A stretch of DNA of 64,000 bases from Thermohalobaculum sp964475765 (GTDB lineage: Bacteria; Pseudomonadota; Alphaproteobacteria; Rhodobacterales; Rhodobacteraceae), in contig CAYYZH010000002.1 in assembly GCA_964475765.1 (NCBI GenBank), positions 10,975 through 74,974 of the forward strand. Direction: 5' to 3'. Below, piece by piece: positions 9,179 to 16,827 of this stretch (position 1 is the first letter of the stretch; each line of letters opens with the position of its first letter). The notes beneath the pieces are model-generated. The model was not told where the DNA came from, did not search any database, and worked only from the letters and a program-made list of their open reading frames with translations. A program made the translations under genes and the position numbers.

Positions 9179-10194
9179 TCAGGCACAATCTGGAGCGCCT
9201 TCAGCGCTTTTATTCCTATCTGCGCACCCGGCTGGCGTTTCGGCATATCTCCGGTCCGACCTTCTTCGAATTGGGAGAGGAGGAGGTCGTTTGTGTCATC
9301 CTCGGCAAGGATATCGAATACTACCTGCCCTATCTGATCGCGTGGCATCAGGGTCTGGGCGTTGGCAAGTTCATCTATGTCGACAACGCCTCGACCGACC
9401 GGTCGCTGGATATCGCGGCGGAGCACGAGAACATCATCGCTGTCCGATGCACCGCGCCCTACAAGGCCTATCAGCGCCATATCCGATACTATGGCGCGTC
9501 GCTGTTCTGCAGGGGCGGCTGGCGGCTGGTGGTCGATGCGGATGAGCTGTTTGATTATCCCGGCTCGGACCGGATGCCGATTGAGGCGCTCACGGCCCGG
9601 CTGAACCGGACGGGCCAGACCGCTGTTGTCAGCCAGATGCTCGACATGGTGCCGCGCGAAAGCCTGACCGCATTGGGCCCGCTCGGCTTCGAGGACTCGG
9701 TCGCGCGCTTTTGCTGGTATGACCTCTCGGCGGTACAGAAGCTCGATTATCACGATGACAACATCTACGACCTGTCCTGGTTCTTTCAGAAGAACGAGAT
9801 CACCAACGAGGACATCAAGGTCTATACCGGTGGTATCCGCGGCTTGCATTTCGGCGAGCGCTGTCTCCTGACCAAGCACCCGCTCTACAAACCGGGCCCC
9901 GGTGTCATGCCCTTTCATCCGCATGTGACATCAGGCGTGCGGTGTGCCGAGTTCTCAGGCGTGCTCCGGCATTACAAGTTTGCCGGGGATTTCATCGCCC
10001 GCGAGACCGAGCGGGTCGAGAAGGACAACATGTACACCCATAACGAGGCGGAACTGCGGGTGGACAAGTTCACCCGGGATCCGGACTTCAAACTCTACCG
10101 GGACAGCTGCGCGCAATACGGCGCCGTCGTCGATTTGCTCGACAACGGGTTTCTGGTGATGTCCGACACGATGCGCGCAGACTTGGATCTGTAG
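9175..10194 (+). CDS. Glycosyltransferase family 2-like protein (Glyco_tranf_2_4 type)
   Basis: 339 residues from a GTG that overlaps the stop of the FkbM gene (GTGA). The central part VCVILGKDIEYYLPYLIAWH, then FIYVDNASTDRSLDI and WRLVVDADELFDYP (the DADE metal motif), is the arrangement of the GT2 subfamily often annotated as Glyco_tranf_2_4. A Cys/His-rich C-terminal half (ISGVRCAEFSG, LRHYKF) follows. It probably transfers a sugar in the same pathway that the coupled methyltransferase modifies. No membrane segment is seen. Confidence 0.85.
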   Translation: MIRHNLERLQRFYSYLRTRLAFRHISGPTFFELGEEEVVCVILGKDIEYYLPYLIAWHQGLGVGKFIYVDNASTDRSLDIAAEHENIIAVRCTAPYKAYQRHIRYYGASLFCRGGWRLVVDADELFDYPGSDRMPIEALTARLNRTGQTAVVSQMLDMVPRESLTALGPLGFEDSVARFCWYDLSAVQKLDYHDDNIYDLSWFFQKNEITNEDIKVYTGGIRGLHFGERCLLTKHPLYKPGPGVMPFHPHVTSGVRCAEFSGVLRHYKFAGDFIARETERVEKDNMYTHNEAELRVDKFTRDPDFKLYRDSCAQYGAVVDLLDNGFLVMSDTMRADLDL

Positions 10195-10234
10195 GTCTGC
10201 CTGGTTGCCTCTCTGAACCGCTGCGCCAGAGGGC

Positions 10235-11380
10235 TCAGAGATCCGCCTTCCAGAACCGGAACCTTGCATGGCCCGTCAACTCGCGCACCAGCCCAAGCGC
10301 CTCGAGCCTGTTCATCAGGGTGCGCGCCTGTACGGATGAGATCCCGAGCGTGGTGGTCACATCGCGGGCCGAGACGATCGGGCGCGCGGCCATCAGTTCA
10401 ATCAGCGCTTTTGCCCCCTTGCCCTTCATCCCGGCGGCGCGCTCGTGGGCCCGGGTCTGCCAGCTCTCGATCCGGTCGAGATGCATCTGTGCCTGTCCTG
10501 CGGCGCGGCTGAGAACCTCGAGCCAGGCCGCGAGCCGTGCGCCCGCGCTGCCGCCCGCCTCGATCCCGGCGGTGGACCCTGTCCCCAGCGGGCAGGCGGC
10601 AATCCCGCCGCGCGCACGCATTGCCGCAATCCGGCCCGCAATCACGCCGGGCTCGAGCCAGGCGCGCGGTCCTGCGAGGCCGAACCCGCGCCAGAGGTGA
10701 AACCCTGCCGCCGCCCGGGTCAGCGGATGCGCGTCCGCCAGCGCCGCCATCGTCTGGCACCAGCGCGTGGCTGCCCTTGGGTCCGGTCCGCCGGGCAACA
10801 GCGCCTCGGGCAAGGTCTCCCAGGGATCTTCCCCGTCACCACTTGGCGTGCGGCCGAGAAAGGCCATCACCTGATCGGCGTTCGCGGGCAGTGCGTCTGC
10901 CTCCTGCGCTGGCCGGGTCAGACGGCGGCGCGCCCATTGCCCGCGCGCGATCACCTGATCCTCATCCTCCGTGCGTCCAACCCGCCCGGCATCGGCCAGC
11001 GCCAGTGTTTCTGGCCTCAGCCGCACGCCCTCGGCCCACAAAAGAGCTGAGATGTCCTCGAGCGCGAGCCGCTCGCGCCACGCCGTCTGCAGTGCAGGCG
11101 GAGCCCGGCGCAATCGCTCATCGAGCCGGGCGACGGCTTCCGCTGCGTCGACCAGCAGGCGCCCCGCCCCGCCCTCGGCTTCGACCCATGCCTGGGGCTC
11201 GAGCCAGTCGGGCGTGCGCTGCGCCATCGGGATCGGGGGGGCGAACGGGTCGTCTTCAACCGCGTCATCTCCGGCAGGAAACAGACCTTCGGGTTCGCTC
11301 TCCGCGTCCTCATCCCAGATCGAGGGAAGCTGCGGCGCCCAATCCGGGTCATCTGGGGAGGTTGTCTTGCGCGAGATCAT
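10235..11380 (-). CDS. Plasmid-type DUF1612/helix-turn-helix-like protein
   Basis: 381 residues. The N-terminus is acidic and low-complexity. The middle (AQRTPDWLEPQAWVEAEGGAGRLLVDAAEAVARLDERL) and the end (SARDVTTTLGISSVQARTLMNRLEALGLVRELTGHARFRFWKADL) match my memory of the RHE_PE00001-like DUF1612 plus winged HTH family, commonly found beside plasmid genes in Rhizobiales and Rhodobacterales. The C-terminal winged helix (about residues 325-375) suggests DNA binding. It is divergent from the recombinase gene across an AT-rich spacer that it may autoregulate. Exact function is unknown. The family name is from memory and not checked. Confidence 0.75.
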   Translation of the reverse strand: MISRKTTSPDDPDWAPQLPSIWDEDAESEPEGLFPAGDDAVEDDPFAPPIPMAQRTPDWLEPQAWVEAEGGAGRLLVDAAEAVARLDERLRRAPPALQTAWRERLALEDISALLWAEGVRLRPETLALADAGRVGRTEDEDQVIARGQWARRRLTRPAQEADALPANADQVMAFLGRTPSGDGEDPWETLPEALLPGGPDPRAATRWCQTMAALADAHPLTRAAAGFHLWRGFGLAGPRAWLEPGVIAGRIAAMRARGGIAACPLGTGSTAGIEAGGSAGARLAAWLEVLSRAAGQAQMHLDRIESWQTRAHERAAGMKGKGAKALIELMAARPIVSARDVTTTLGISSVQARTLMNRLEALGLVRELTGHARFRFWKADL

Positions 11381-11534
11381 GGTCGGAAAGTATATTATAT
11401 ATCAGAATATTAGCATAGGGAAATAAGGATATTTTGTAATATAATCTCTACCCAAGCAGTTTCTCCCCTGCTTCTTCATTCCCGATAAGATCCCCTTATG
11501 AGGACTCTTGCTTTCGGCCCTCTGTTTGGCTCAG
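11381..11534. promoter_or_regulatory. AT-rich divergent promoter region
   Basis: This spacer is far more AT-rich than the surrounding DNA and separates the divergent DUF1612/HTH-like and recombinase genes. It contains overlapping TA-rich palindromic words (TATATTATATA near 11392) and a perfect TATAAT -10 box at 11440-11445 facing the recombinase; no matching -35 was found. Confidence 0.5.
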
Positions 11535-12597
11535 ATGCGCGTCATGATCGATACGCCTGACCATATCCCGTCGGCCTTGCCTGCGGCGCTCCCCGAGGAT
11601 CTGACACAGGGGCTGGAGGATCTCTTCGTGCGCGGCACGCCGGAGAACACGCTGCGCGCCTATGAGCGGGATCTCGTCTACATCACCGCATGGAAGCGGG
11701 CGACATTCGGCGCGGCACTGGTCTGGCCCGAGCGCGAGGATGTCGTGCTGCGCTTCGTGCTCGACCATGCCCGTGATCTGGCTGAGGCCCCGCCGGAGGA
11801 CCCGGCCCGGCGCGTCGCCGAGGGGTTGATCGCATCTGGTCTGCGCCGCGCGCTGAAGGCCCCTGCCCCTGCGACGCTGGACCGGCGCATTGCCTCGTGG
11901 CGGGCGTTTCATCGCATGCGTAATCTCGAGAACCCGTTCGATGCGCCGCTGGTCCGTGCCGCTCGCCAAAAGGCCCGCCGCGCGGTCCGTCATCGGCCCG
12001 GCAAGAAGTCTGCCCATGCGATCACCCGGCCTGTGCTCGAGGATCTCATGGCGACCTGCGGTTATAACCTGCGCGGCGTGCGCGATCGGGCGCTGCTGGC
12101 GCTGGCCTGGGCGTCGGGCGGGCGGCGACGCTCGGAGATCTCTGCCCTCATGCGCGAGGATGTGGATCTGAGCGAGTTCGAGGAAGGCGGCCTGATCTGG
12201 CTCGACCTGATCGAGACCAAGACCACAGGCGTGGGCGAGACGCCGCGTCTCGTCCTTAAGGGCCGGGCCGCCAAGGCGGTCGCGATCTGGATCCGCGAAG
12301 GGGATATCGCGGACGGGCCACTCTTTCGTGCGATCTCGAAAGCCGACCGGGTGTTGCCCCGGCGCCTGACCCCCGACGGCGTGCGCAGTGTGTTGAAGGC
12401 CCGGCTGGTCGCCGCAGGCTATCCCGCCGACTTCGCCTCACCCCATGGGCTCAGGGCAGGTTTCCTGACGCAGGCGGCCCTCGATGGTGCCCCGGTGCAG
12501 GCGGCCATGCGCCTCTCACTGCATCGGTCGGTCAAACAGGCCATGGCCTATTACGACGATGTCGAGATCACGGACAATCCGGCCACGGATCTGTTGG
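11535..12597 (+). CDS. Tyrosine recombinase / integrase, 3' end lost in gap
   Basis: About 354 residues visible. An N-terminal SAM-like core-binding domain (TPENTLRAYERDLVYITAWKR) is followed by the catalytic domain. The catalytic residues are R197-R199 in SGGRRRSEISALM, H304 and R307 in SPHGLRAGF, the second His in LSLHRSVKQAM, and the nucleophile Tyr at about 339/340 in AYYDD. The start is ambiguous: ATG 11535 was chosen; ATG 11544 and an upstream TTG at 11508 are also possible. The last residues before the N run are TDNPATDLL. Such enzymes resolve plasmid dimers or integrate mobile DNA; beside parAB, dimer resolution is a reasonable guess. Confidence 0.88.
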
Positions 12598-12697
12598 NNN
12601 NNNNNNNNNNNNNNNNNNNNNNNNNNNNNNNNNNNNNNNNNNNNNNNNNNNNNNNNNNNNNNNNNNNNNNNNNNNNNNNNNNNNNNNNNNNNNNNNN
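12598..12697. other. Assembly gap of 100 N (true gap)
   Basis: Exactly 100 N with no overlap between flanks. It removes the last few codons of the recombinase and whatever lies between it and the small gene at 12723. Confidence 0.95.
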
Positions 12698-12722
12698 GGC
12701 ACGCACACCCCATATACATGCC

Positions 12723-13271
12723 ATGAACAGACGTAGTTTTATCCAGTCGCTGGCCGCGGTGTTTTCCGTGCCGGCCCATGCAACCCTGTCCCTGCAACCC
12801 GCAGCAGCGGCCATCCCCACAGCAGCCGCGGTCCCGGCAAAAGCGCGGTTCTGGGCGATTTACATGTCCGGCCTGCACGGCCAATGCACGCCGCAGACCC
12901 TGCAAAAGTTGCTGCACATCCCTGAGGCCGACGCTAGGACCTATATCGGGCGATTGACCGCTGATGGTGTCATCAAACCAAATCCGTTTTTGCAAACCCA
13001 GGTATCCCAGGTTCTGAAAAGCAGCGAAGACAGCCTTGTGCAGGAGGTCAAAGACCGCCTGGGGCCGAAGCCGCAGTCGCCTGCAACTGAGATTGCTGAA
13101 ACGGCTGGCCCGGAAGAAAAACCGGATGGCGCGCTGGAGCTGTCGGAAGAGCGTCCTGAGGAGGGCTCCCAAGGTGGCGAACACTCCGACGCCCTGGAGC
13201 TGGAGACCCAGCTTTGCGGCGAGACAGATGCCCGAGGACAGGGCGGCGCAGAAGAGATTTGGGTCGGGTAG
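12723..13271 (+). CDS. Hypothetical protein with a possible Tat-like leader
   Basis: 182 residues from the ATG at 12723. The N-terminus MNRRSFIQSLAAVFSVPAHA resembles a twin-arginine signal (NRRSFIQ, hydrophobic stretch, then A-H-A), so export is possible. A helical segment with a wHTH-like rhythm follows (CTPQTLQKLLHIPEADARTYIGRL) and then an acidic, Glu/Pro-rich tail. No family was recognised. The upstream side is a gap, so an earlier start or promoter cannot be judged. A leader peptide and a DNA-binding-like segment in one protein is contradictory, so one of the two readings is probably wrong. Confidence 0.55.
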   Translation: MNRRSFIQSLAAVFSVPAHATLSLQPAAAAIPTAAAVPAKARFWAIYMSGLHGQCTPQTLQKLLHIPEADARTYIGRLTADGVIKPNPFLQTQVSQVLKSSEDSLVQEVKDRLGPKPQSPATEIAETAGPEEKPDGALELSEERPEEGSQGGEHSDALELETQLCGETDARGQGGAEEIWVG

Positions 13272-13288
13272 GCCGACCCGTATTAGGG

Positions 13289-13375
13289 TTTGCGCCCACG
13301 GAGAACCCGGCGATGGATCTGTTGGGGGGTGACACCCGGAGAGTTCTGGGCCTTAGGCCTCACGAGTTCAGATAG
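13289..13375 (+). pseudogene. Remnant of a second recombinase C-terminus
   Basis: Read in frame from 13298 the sequence gives TENPAMDLLGGDTRRVLGLR and then PHEFR with a stop at 13373-13375. The first nine residues match the last nine visible residues of the recombinase before the gap (TDNPATDLL), and about 25 of 29 aligned nucleotides agree (acgga.aa.ccggc.a.ggatctgttgg). No start or catalytic domain accompanies it. It may be a leftover of a duplicated or rearranged integrase gene, and shows what the missing C-terminus may look like. Confidence 0.5.
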
Positions 13376-13575
13376 CCTCCCAGGATCGCAATAAATGCCC
13401 CGACATGCACGATCATGATCGCCCGGTCTTTCCACATCACACCGACCACGAACCACAACACGATGCCGACGATGAAGGCGAACACGTTCCAAGGCACGAT
13501 GTTCAGCCCGGTGAGCGCATAGCCGATCAGCTGAATGACGGTGGCGATCCATTTTACGATGTCGACCTTCTTCAA
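13360..13575 (-). CDS. Small two- to three-helix membrane protein (DUF6552-like)
   Basis: 71 residues starting at a TTG (13573-13575) with GGAGAG seven bases upstream. The sequence KWIATVIQLIGYALTGLNIV, then FAFIVGIVLWFVVGVMWKD and AIMIVHVGAFIAILGGYL, forms up to three hydrophobic helices. It resembles the small Rhodobacteraceae proteins I recall as DUF6552; that name is from memory. The function is unknown. It is convergent with the recombinase remnant, overlapping it by 16 nt. Confidence 0.65.
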   Translation of the reverse strand: MKKVDIVKWIATVIQLIGYALTGLNIVPWNVFAFIVGIVLWFVVGVMWKDRAIMIVHVGAFIAILGGYLNS

Positions 13576-13685
13576 TCTGGCTCTCCAATGATGTGCACTG
13601 GCATTCCTCTGATATGAGTTTACGGGATCAGTGCCTATCGCCTTTTCAGGTCGGTACGCCGGATTGGATTTAACCCTTCATTCAA

Positions 13686-13703
13686 CGTCACGCGCGCGTG
13701 ACG
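13686..13703. promoter_or_regulatory. 18-bp palindrome, candidate parS/ParB site 1
   Basis: Perfect palindrome CGTCACGCGCGCGTGACG, 72 nt upstream of the parA start. The identical 18-mer occurs again at 15183-15200. Placement beside parAB suggests a centromere or partition operator; that role is inferred. Confidence 0.65.
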
Positions 13704-13720
13704 CGGGCCATTGCGCATGT

Positions 13721-13762
13721 TAGGGTCGGACAAAATACAAAAGACGTCCGAGCAGAACCCTA
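13721..13762. promoter_or_regulatory. Interrupted inverted repeat in the parA leader
   Basis: TAGGGT and CGGAC (13721-13731) are mirrored by GTCCG (13746-13750) and ACCCTA (13757-13762). It lies 13 nt before the parA ATG, where type Ia ParA proteins usually bind to repress their own operon. Function inferred from position. Confidence 0.4.
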
Positions 13763-13775
13763 GAGGCAAAAGCCC

Positions 13776-15155
13776 ATGAACATTCAGTCGAAGACCCAAG
13801 TGCCACCCGGCGCGCCGGGTGATGATCTCGTGCGCGCTCCGATGCAGGTCGACCCCGCAGAGGCGCTGGCCGCCCTGCCCCCGCGTGCGACGACCGATCG
13901 GTTCACTGTGGCGGCCGATATCTGCGCCCATGCCCGCGACGAGCTCTCGCGCCGAGGCTACAAGCCCGATGGCGACAAGGTGCTGCGCCGCTTCAACATC
14001 TGGGAGATCACCCAGTACATGCTGCCACTGGGCCCGGCCCGGTTTCGTGAGGCTTTGAGATTACGCCCTGACCTGCCCCAGGGCGAGGCGGCGCCGGGGG
14101 GCACGCGCTGGTTTACCCTCGACGAGGTCAATCAGATCCGCACTGCGCTTGAGGCGACGCGGACGCCCGATGCCCCGTCCTTCCTGCCCTATCGGCCCGA
14201 GGGCGCGCCTGCCAAGATCGTGACGCTCTCGAACTTCAAAGGCGGGGTCGCCAAGACCACCACGGCGGCGCATCTGGCGATGGCGGCGTCGCTGGATGGC
14301 TACAAGGTGCTGGTCGTCGATATGGACAGCCAGGCCTCGATGTCGACGATCTTCGGCACGGTGGCCGAGCACGAGGCCGAGACGGCTTACGCGGTGCTGG
14401 CCCGCGACCGGGCGCGCCATGCCGAGCGGTCGGGCCTCGCCCTTGATGAGGATATGAAGGCTGCATTGGAAACCCGCGCCGACGATGTGGTCCGACCGAC
14501 CCACTGGCCCAGCATCGACATCCTGCCCGCGCAGCTCAATCTCTACTGGGCCGAGTTTCAGGTGCCGGTCTGGATGCAGACCAACCGGTCCTGGCGCTTC
14601 TGGGATGCACTCAAGACCTTCCTCGATGAGGAAGGATTGCTGGATATCTACGACGTGGTGATCGTCGATACGCCGCCCGCTCTGGGGTACCTCACCATCA
14701 ACGCGCTGAGCGCCGCGGATATCCTCCTGATCCCGGTCGGGGCCTCGTTCATCGAGTTCGACTCGACGGGGCGGTTCTTTGACATGCTGTCGACCAGCTT
14801 CGTCTCGATCGAGGAGAGCATGGCGCGGCTGACGGATACGCCGCCGAAATTTGCATGGGATGCGGTGCAGGTCCTGATGACCCGCTATGACGCGAGCCAG
14901 CAGGAGGATCTGGCCCATGTGATCGACGCCTATCTCGACGACTTCGTCTCGCCGCATCGGCAGGGCTACACGGCGCTGGTCGGTCAGGCGGGCGAGCGGG
15001 TCTCGGGCATCTATGAGGCCGCCCATGGCGACTTCAACCGCGAGACCTACCGGCGCGGGCGCGAGACCTTCGATGCGACCTATCTCGAGATGAAGAAGTT
15101 GGTGATCGGCGCCTGGGAGCGGGACCGTCTGGACGCGCAAGGGGGTCAGCCATGA
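13776..15155 (+). CDS. parA: ParA-type partition ATPase (type Ia, with N-terminal DNA-binding region)
   Basis: 459 residues. About 110 residues precede the ATPase; with helices such as NIWEITQYMLPLGPARFREAL and FTLDEVNQIRTALEA they form a P1-ParA-like DNA-binding region. The deviant Walker A is NFKGGVAKTTTAAH (K155-T161), Walker A' is VVDMDSQASMS and Walker B is VIVDTPPALGYL. It drives plasmid segregation with ParB and probably represses its own promoter through the leader repeats. The ATG is preceded by AGAGG. It overlaps parB by ATGA. The matching replication gene, repA, lies about 31 kb away in this scaffold. Confidence 0.93.
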   Translation: MNIQSKTQVPPGAPGDDLVRAPMQVDPAEALAALPPRATTDRFTVAADICAHARDELSRRGYKPDGDKVLRRFNIWEITQYMLPLGPARFREALRLRPDLPQGEAAPGGTRWFTLDEVNQIRTALEATRTPDAPSFLPYRPEGAPAKIVTLSNFKGGVAKTTTAAHLAMAASLDGYKVLVVDMDSQASMSTIFGTVAEHEAETAYAVLARDRARHAERSGLALDEDMKAALETRADDVVRPTHWPSIDILPAQLNLYWAEFQVPVWMQTNRSWRFWDALKTFLDEEGLLDIYDVVIVDTPPALGYLTINALSAADILLIPVGASFIEFDSTGRFFDMLSTSFVSIEESMARLTDTPPKFAWDAVQVLMTRYDASQQEDLAHVIDAYLDDFVSPHRQGYTALVGQAGERVSGIYEAAHGDFNRETYRRGRETFDATYLEMKKLVIGAWERDRLDAQGGQP

Positions 15156-16255
15156 GCCGCAAACGCCTGGGCACGATCGACCCGTCACGCGCGCGTGACG
15201 CCCGCAGTGAGGCCGAGGCGGAGGTGCGCGAACGCCGCCGCTCCGCCATGGGATCGGGACCGCCCATTGCCCAGATGGCATCGGAAGTCGGTCAGAACAT
15301 TGATGCGGAACTGGCGCGGTTGCGCGATGAGAACGCGGCGCTGGCCGAGAAGGGTGCAGACCATGACCGGGCCGCCGCCGAGGGGCGGATCGTGCTCAGT
15401 CTCGCGCTCTCGGACATCGACCCCCATGCGATCCTGCGTGACCGCCGGGTGCTGGACCGCGAGGGTGAGGACTGGACAGCGCTCAAGGCCAGCATTCTGG
15501 CACGCGGTCAGCAGACGCCTGTGGATGTGATCCGCAACACCGGCACAGGACCTGCCTTCGGGCTGGTCTCGGGCCTGCGCCGCTGGTCGGTGCTGGAGGA
15601 GCTTTATCGCGAGACCGGTGATGCGCGGTTCGGTCATGTGCTGGCCTTCGTGCGTCCGCTCGATGCGCCGGTCGACAAGCTGGTGGCGATGATCGAGGAA
15701 AACGAGATCCGCCAGGACACCAGCTATTTCGAGCGCGGGCGGATCTGTGCGCTGGCCGCAGGGCAGGGTGTGTTCGCGGATGTCGACGACGCCATCGCGA
15801 CGCTCTTCGCCGCCTCGAACCGGAACCGGCGCTACAAGATCCGGGCCTTTGCCAGCCTGCATGATCTGATTGGTGACTTGCTGGTCTTTCCCGAGGCGAT
15901 TGGTGAGCGGTTGGGGCTTGCGCTGGTGAAAGCCTTGCGCGGGACAGGGCAGGTCGCGCGGCTGCGGTCCCATCTGGAGGCGCGTGCCGCCCCATGTGCC
16001 ACCCCGGCGGAGGAGTTGGCGGTGCTCGCCGATTTCGCCGCTGCCAAAGGTGTCTTTGCCGAGGGGGCGGTCAAACCGGTCCGGGAGAAACTCACGGCTG
16101 AATGGCGGGGCGGGCAGGGCGCCCGCGTCCGGGCCGAACTGCGCGGCAAGAAGGTCGCGCTGACCATCGAGGGGCTCGAGGACGTGGACGCGGCCGGGCT
16201 TCAGACGCTTTGCGATTGGCTGGGCGGGCGGATGCAGAAGGGCGGCAAGAACTGA
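15152..16255 (+). CDS. parB: ParB-type partition protein
   Basis: 367 residues. The ATG overlaps the parA stop (ATGA), showing translational coupling. The N-terminus is basic, followed by a coiled-coil-like segment (DAELARLRDENAALAEKG). The ParB/Srx domain follows: LSLALSDIDPHAILRDRR, GQQTPVDVIRN, FGLVSGLRRWSVLEEL and MIEENEIRQDTSYFERGRI are its box I-II motifs, and a central HTH region comes next. The C-terminus is a short basic-acidic dimerisation-like segment. Its first codons contain the second copy of the 18-bp palindrome, so the centromere candidate is partly inside the coding sequence. Confidence 0.93.
   Translation: MSRKRLGTIDPSRARDARSEAEAEVRERRRSAMGSGPPIAQMASEVGQNIDAELARLRDENAALAEKGADHDRAAAEGRIVLSLALSDIDPHAILRDRRVLDREGEDWTALKASILARGQQTPVDVIRNTGTGPAFGLVSGLRRWSVLEELYRETGDARFGHVLAFVRPLDAPVDKLVAMIEENEIRQDTSYFERGRICALAAGQGVFADVDDAIATLFAASNRNRRYKIRAFASLHDLIGDLLVFPEAIGERLGLALVKALRGTGQVARLRSHLEARAAPCATPAEELAVLADFAAAKGVFAEGAVKPVREKLTAEWRGGQGARVRAELRGKKVALTIEGLEDVDAAGLQTLCDWLGGRMQKGGKN
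15183..15200. promoter_or_regulatory. 18-bp palindrome, candidate parS/ParB site 2
   Basis: Identical to the palindrome at 13686-13703, located inside codons 11-17 of parB (encoding SRARDA). Flanking bases differ, so the conserved part is exactly 18 bp. Confidence 0.6.
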
Positions 16256-16288
16256 TTCTCCCGGAGCCGCCGCTGGCCTGATTCCGTG

Positions 16289-16317
16289 AGATCGGGATTT
16301 CGTCTTAATCCTGATCT
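16289..16317 (+). terminator. Stem-loop downstream of parAB
   Basis: Arms AGATCGGGATT (16289-16299) and AATCCTGATCT (16307-16317) pair over 11 bp with one G-U around a 7-nt loop, 33 nt after the parB stop. No U-run follows, so termination is only likely. Confidence 0.4.
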
Positions 16318-16577
16318 TGCGCGCGCGAAAACGCCCATAGATTGTATATTGCCCTGATATACCCGTGAAGCTTTGCGGAATGCAAAAATCCCGGGCGCAC
16401 AGCCCTTAACCTGCCCGTAAGCCATCTTTTTTGCGCCACGTTCTGATGGCCATATCCAAACCGTGGAATGAGCCAAGACGCAGTCGTTCGCTTGATGGTG
16501 GGGATCACACGCGAACAGCCTTTAAGAGTTTCTAAAGGTTCTGCGACGAAAGCTCAGGGTGAACATGGGGTTCGAAA
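16318..16577. other. Intergenic region after parAB
   Basis: 260 nt without a gene that can be supported. It includes moderately AT-rich stretches (near 16340-16390 and a T run at 16428-16433), but no promoter or repeat was identified with confidence. Confidence 0.4.
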
Positions 16578-16781
16578 ATGCTGCTGAGGTCTTTCATCAT
16601 CGGATATGCGCTCGGTGCAATCGTCGGCCTGGCTATGATGCCGTGGCTGGGTCTTGCGAACGGCGCGATCGCGGCATGGCTTCTCGGAGCGGTCTTCAGC
16701 GTGGGCTGGATTGTCGAGGCCTACAAGCGTGCTGACGAGGCACCTGTCAGCGCCATGGGCACTCCGGAATACGGCGTCTGA
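16578..16781 (+). CDS. Small membrane protein, unknown function
   Basis: 67 residues: MLLRSFIIGYALGAIVGLAM and ANGAIAAWLLGAVFSVGWIV form two hydrophobic helices with a short loop, followed by a polar tail ending in PEYGV. The upstream ribosome-binding site is weak (GGGG nine bases before the ATG). Codon use looks like the neighbours. No family was recognised. The 3' end is convergent with the enolase-superfamily gene. Confidence 0.5.
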   Translation: MLLRSFIIGYALGAIVGLAMMPWLGLANGAIAAWLLGAVFSVGWIVEAYKRADEAPVSAMGTPEYGV

Positions 16782-16827
16782 TCCTGGATCAGACCTCTCT
16801 GGGCGCTTCAGGCATAGACCTGCTCTC

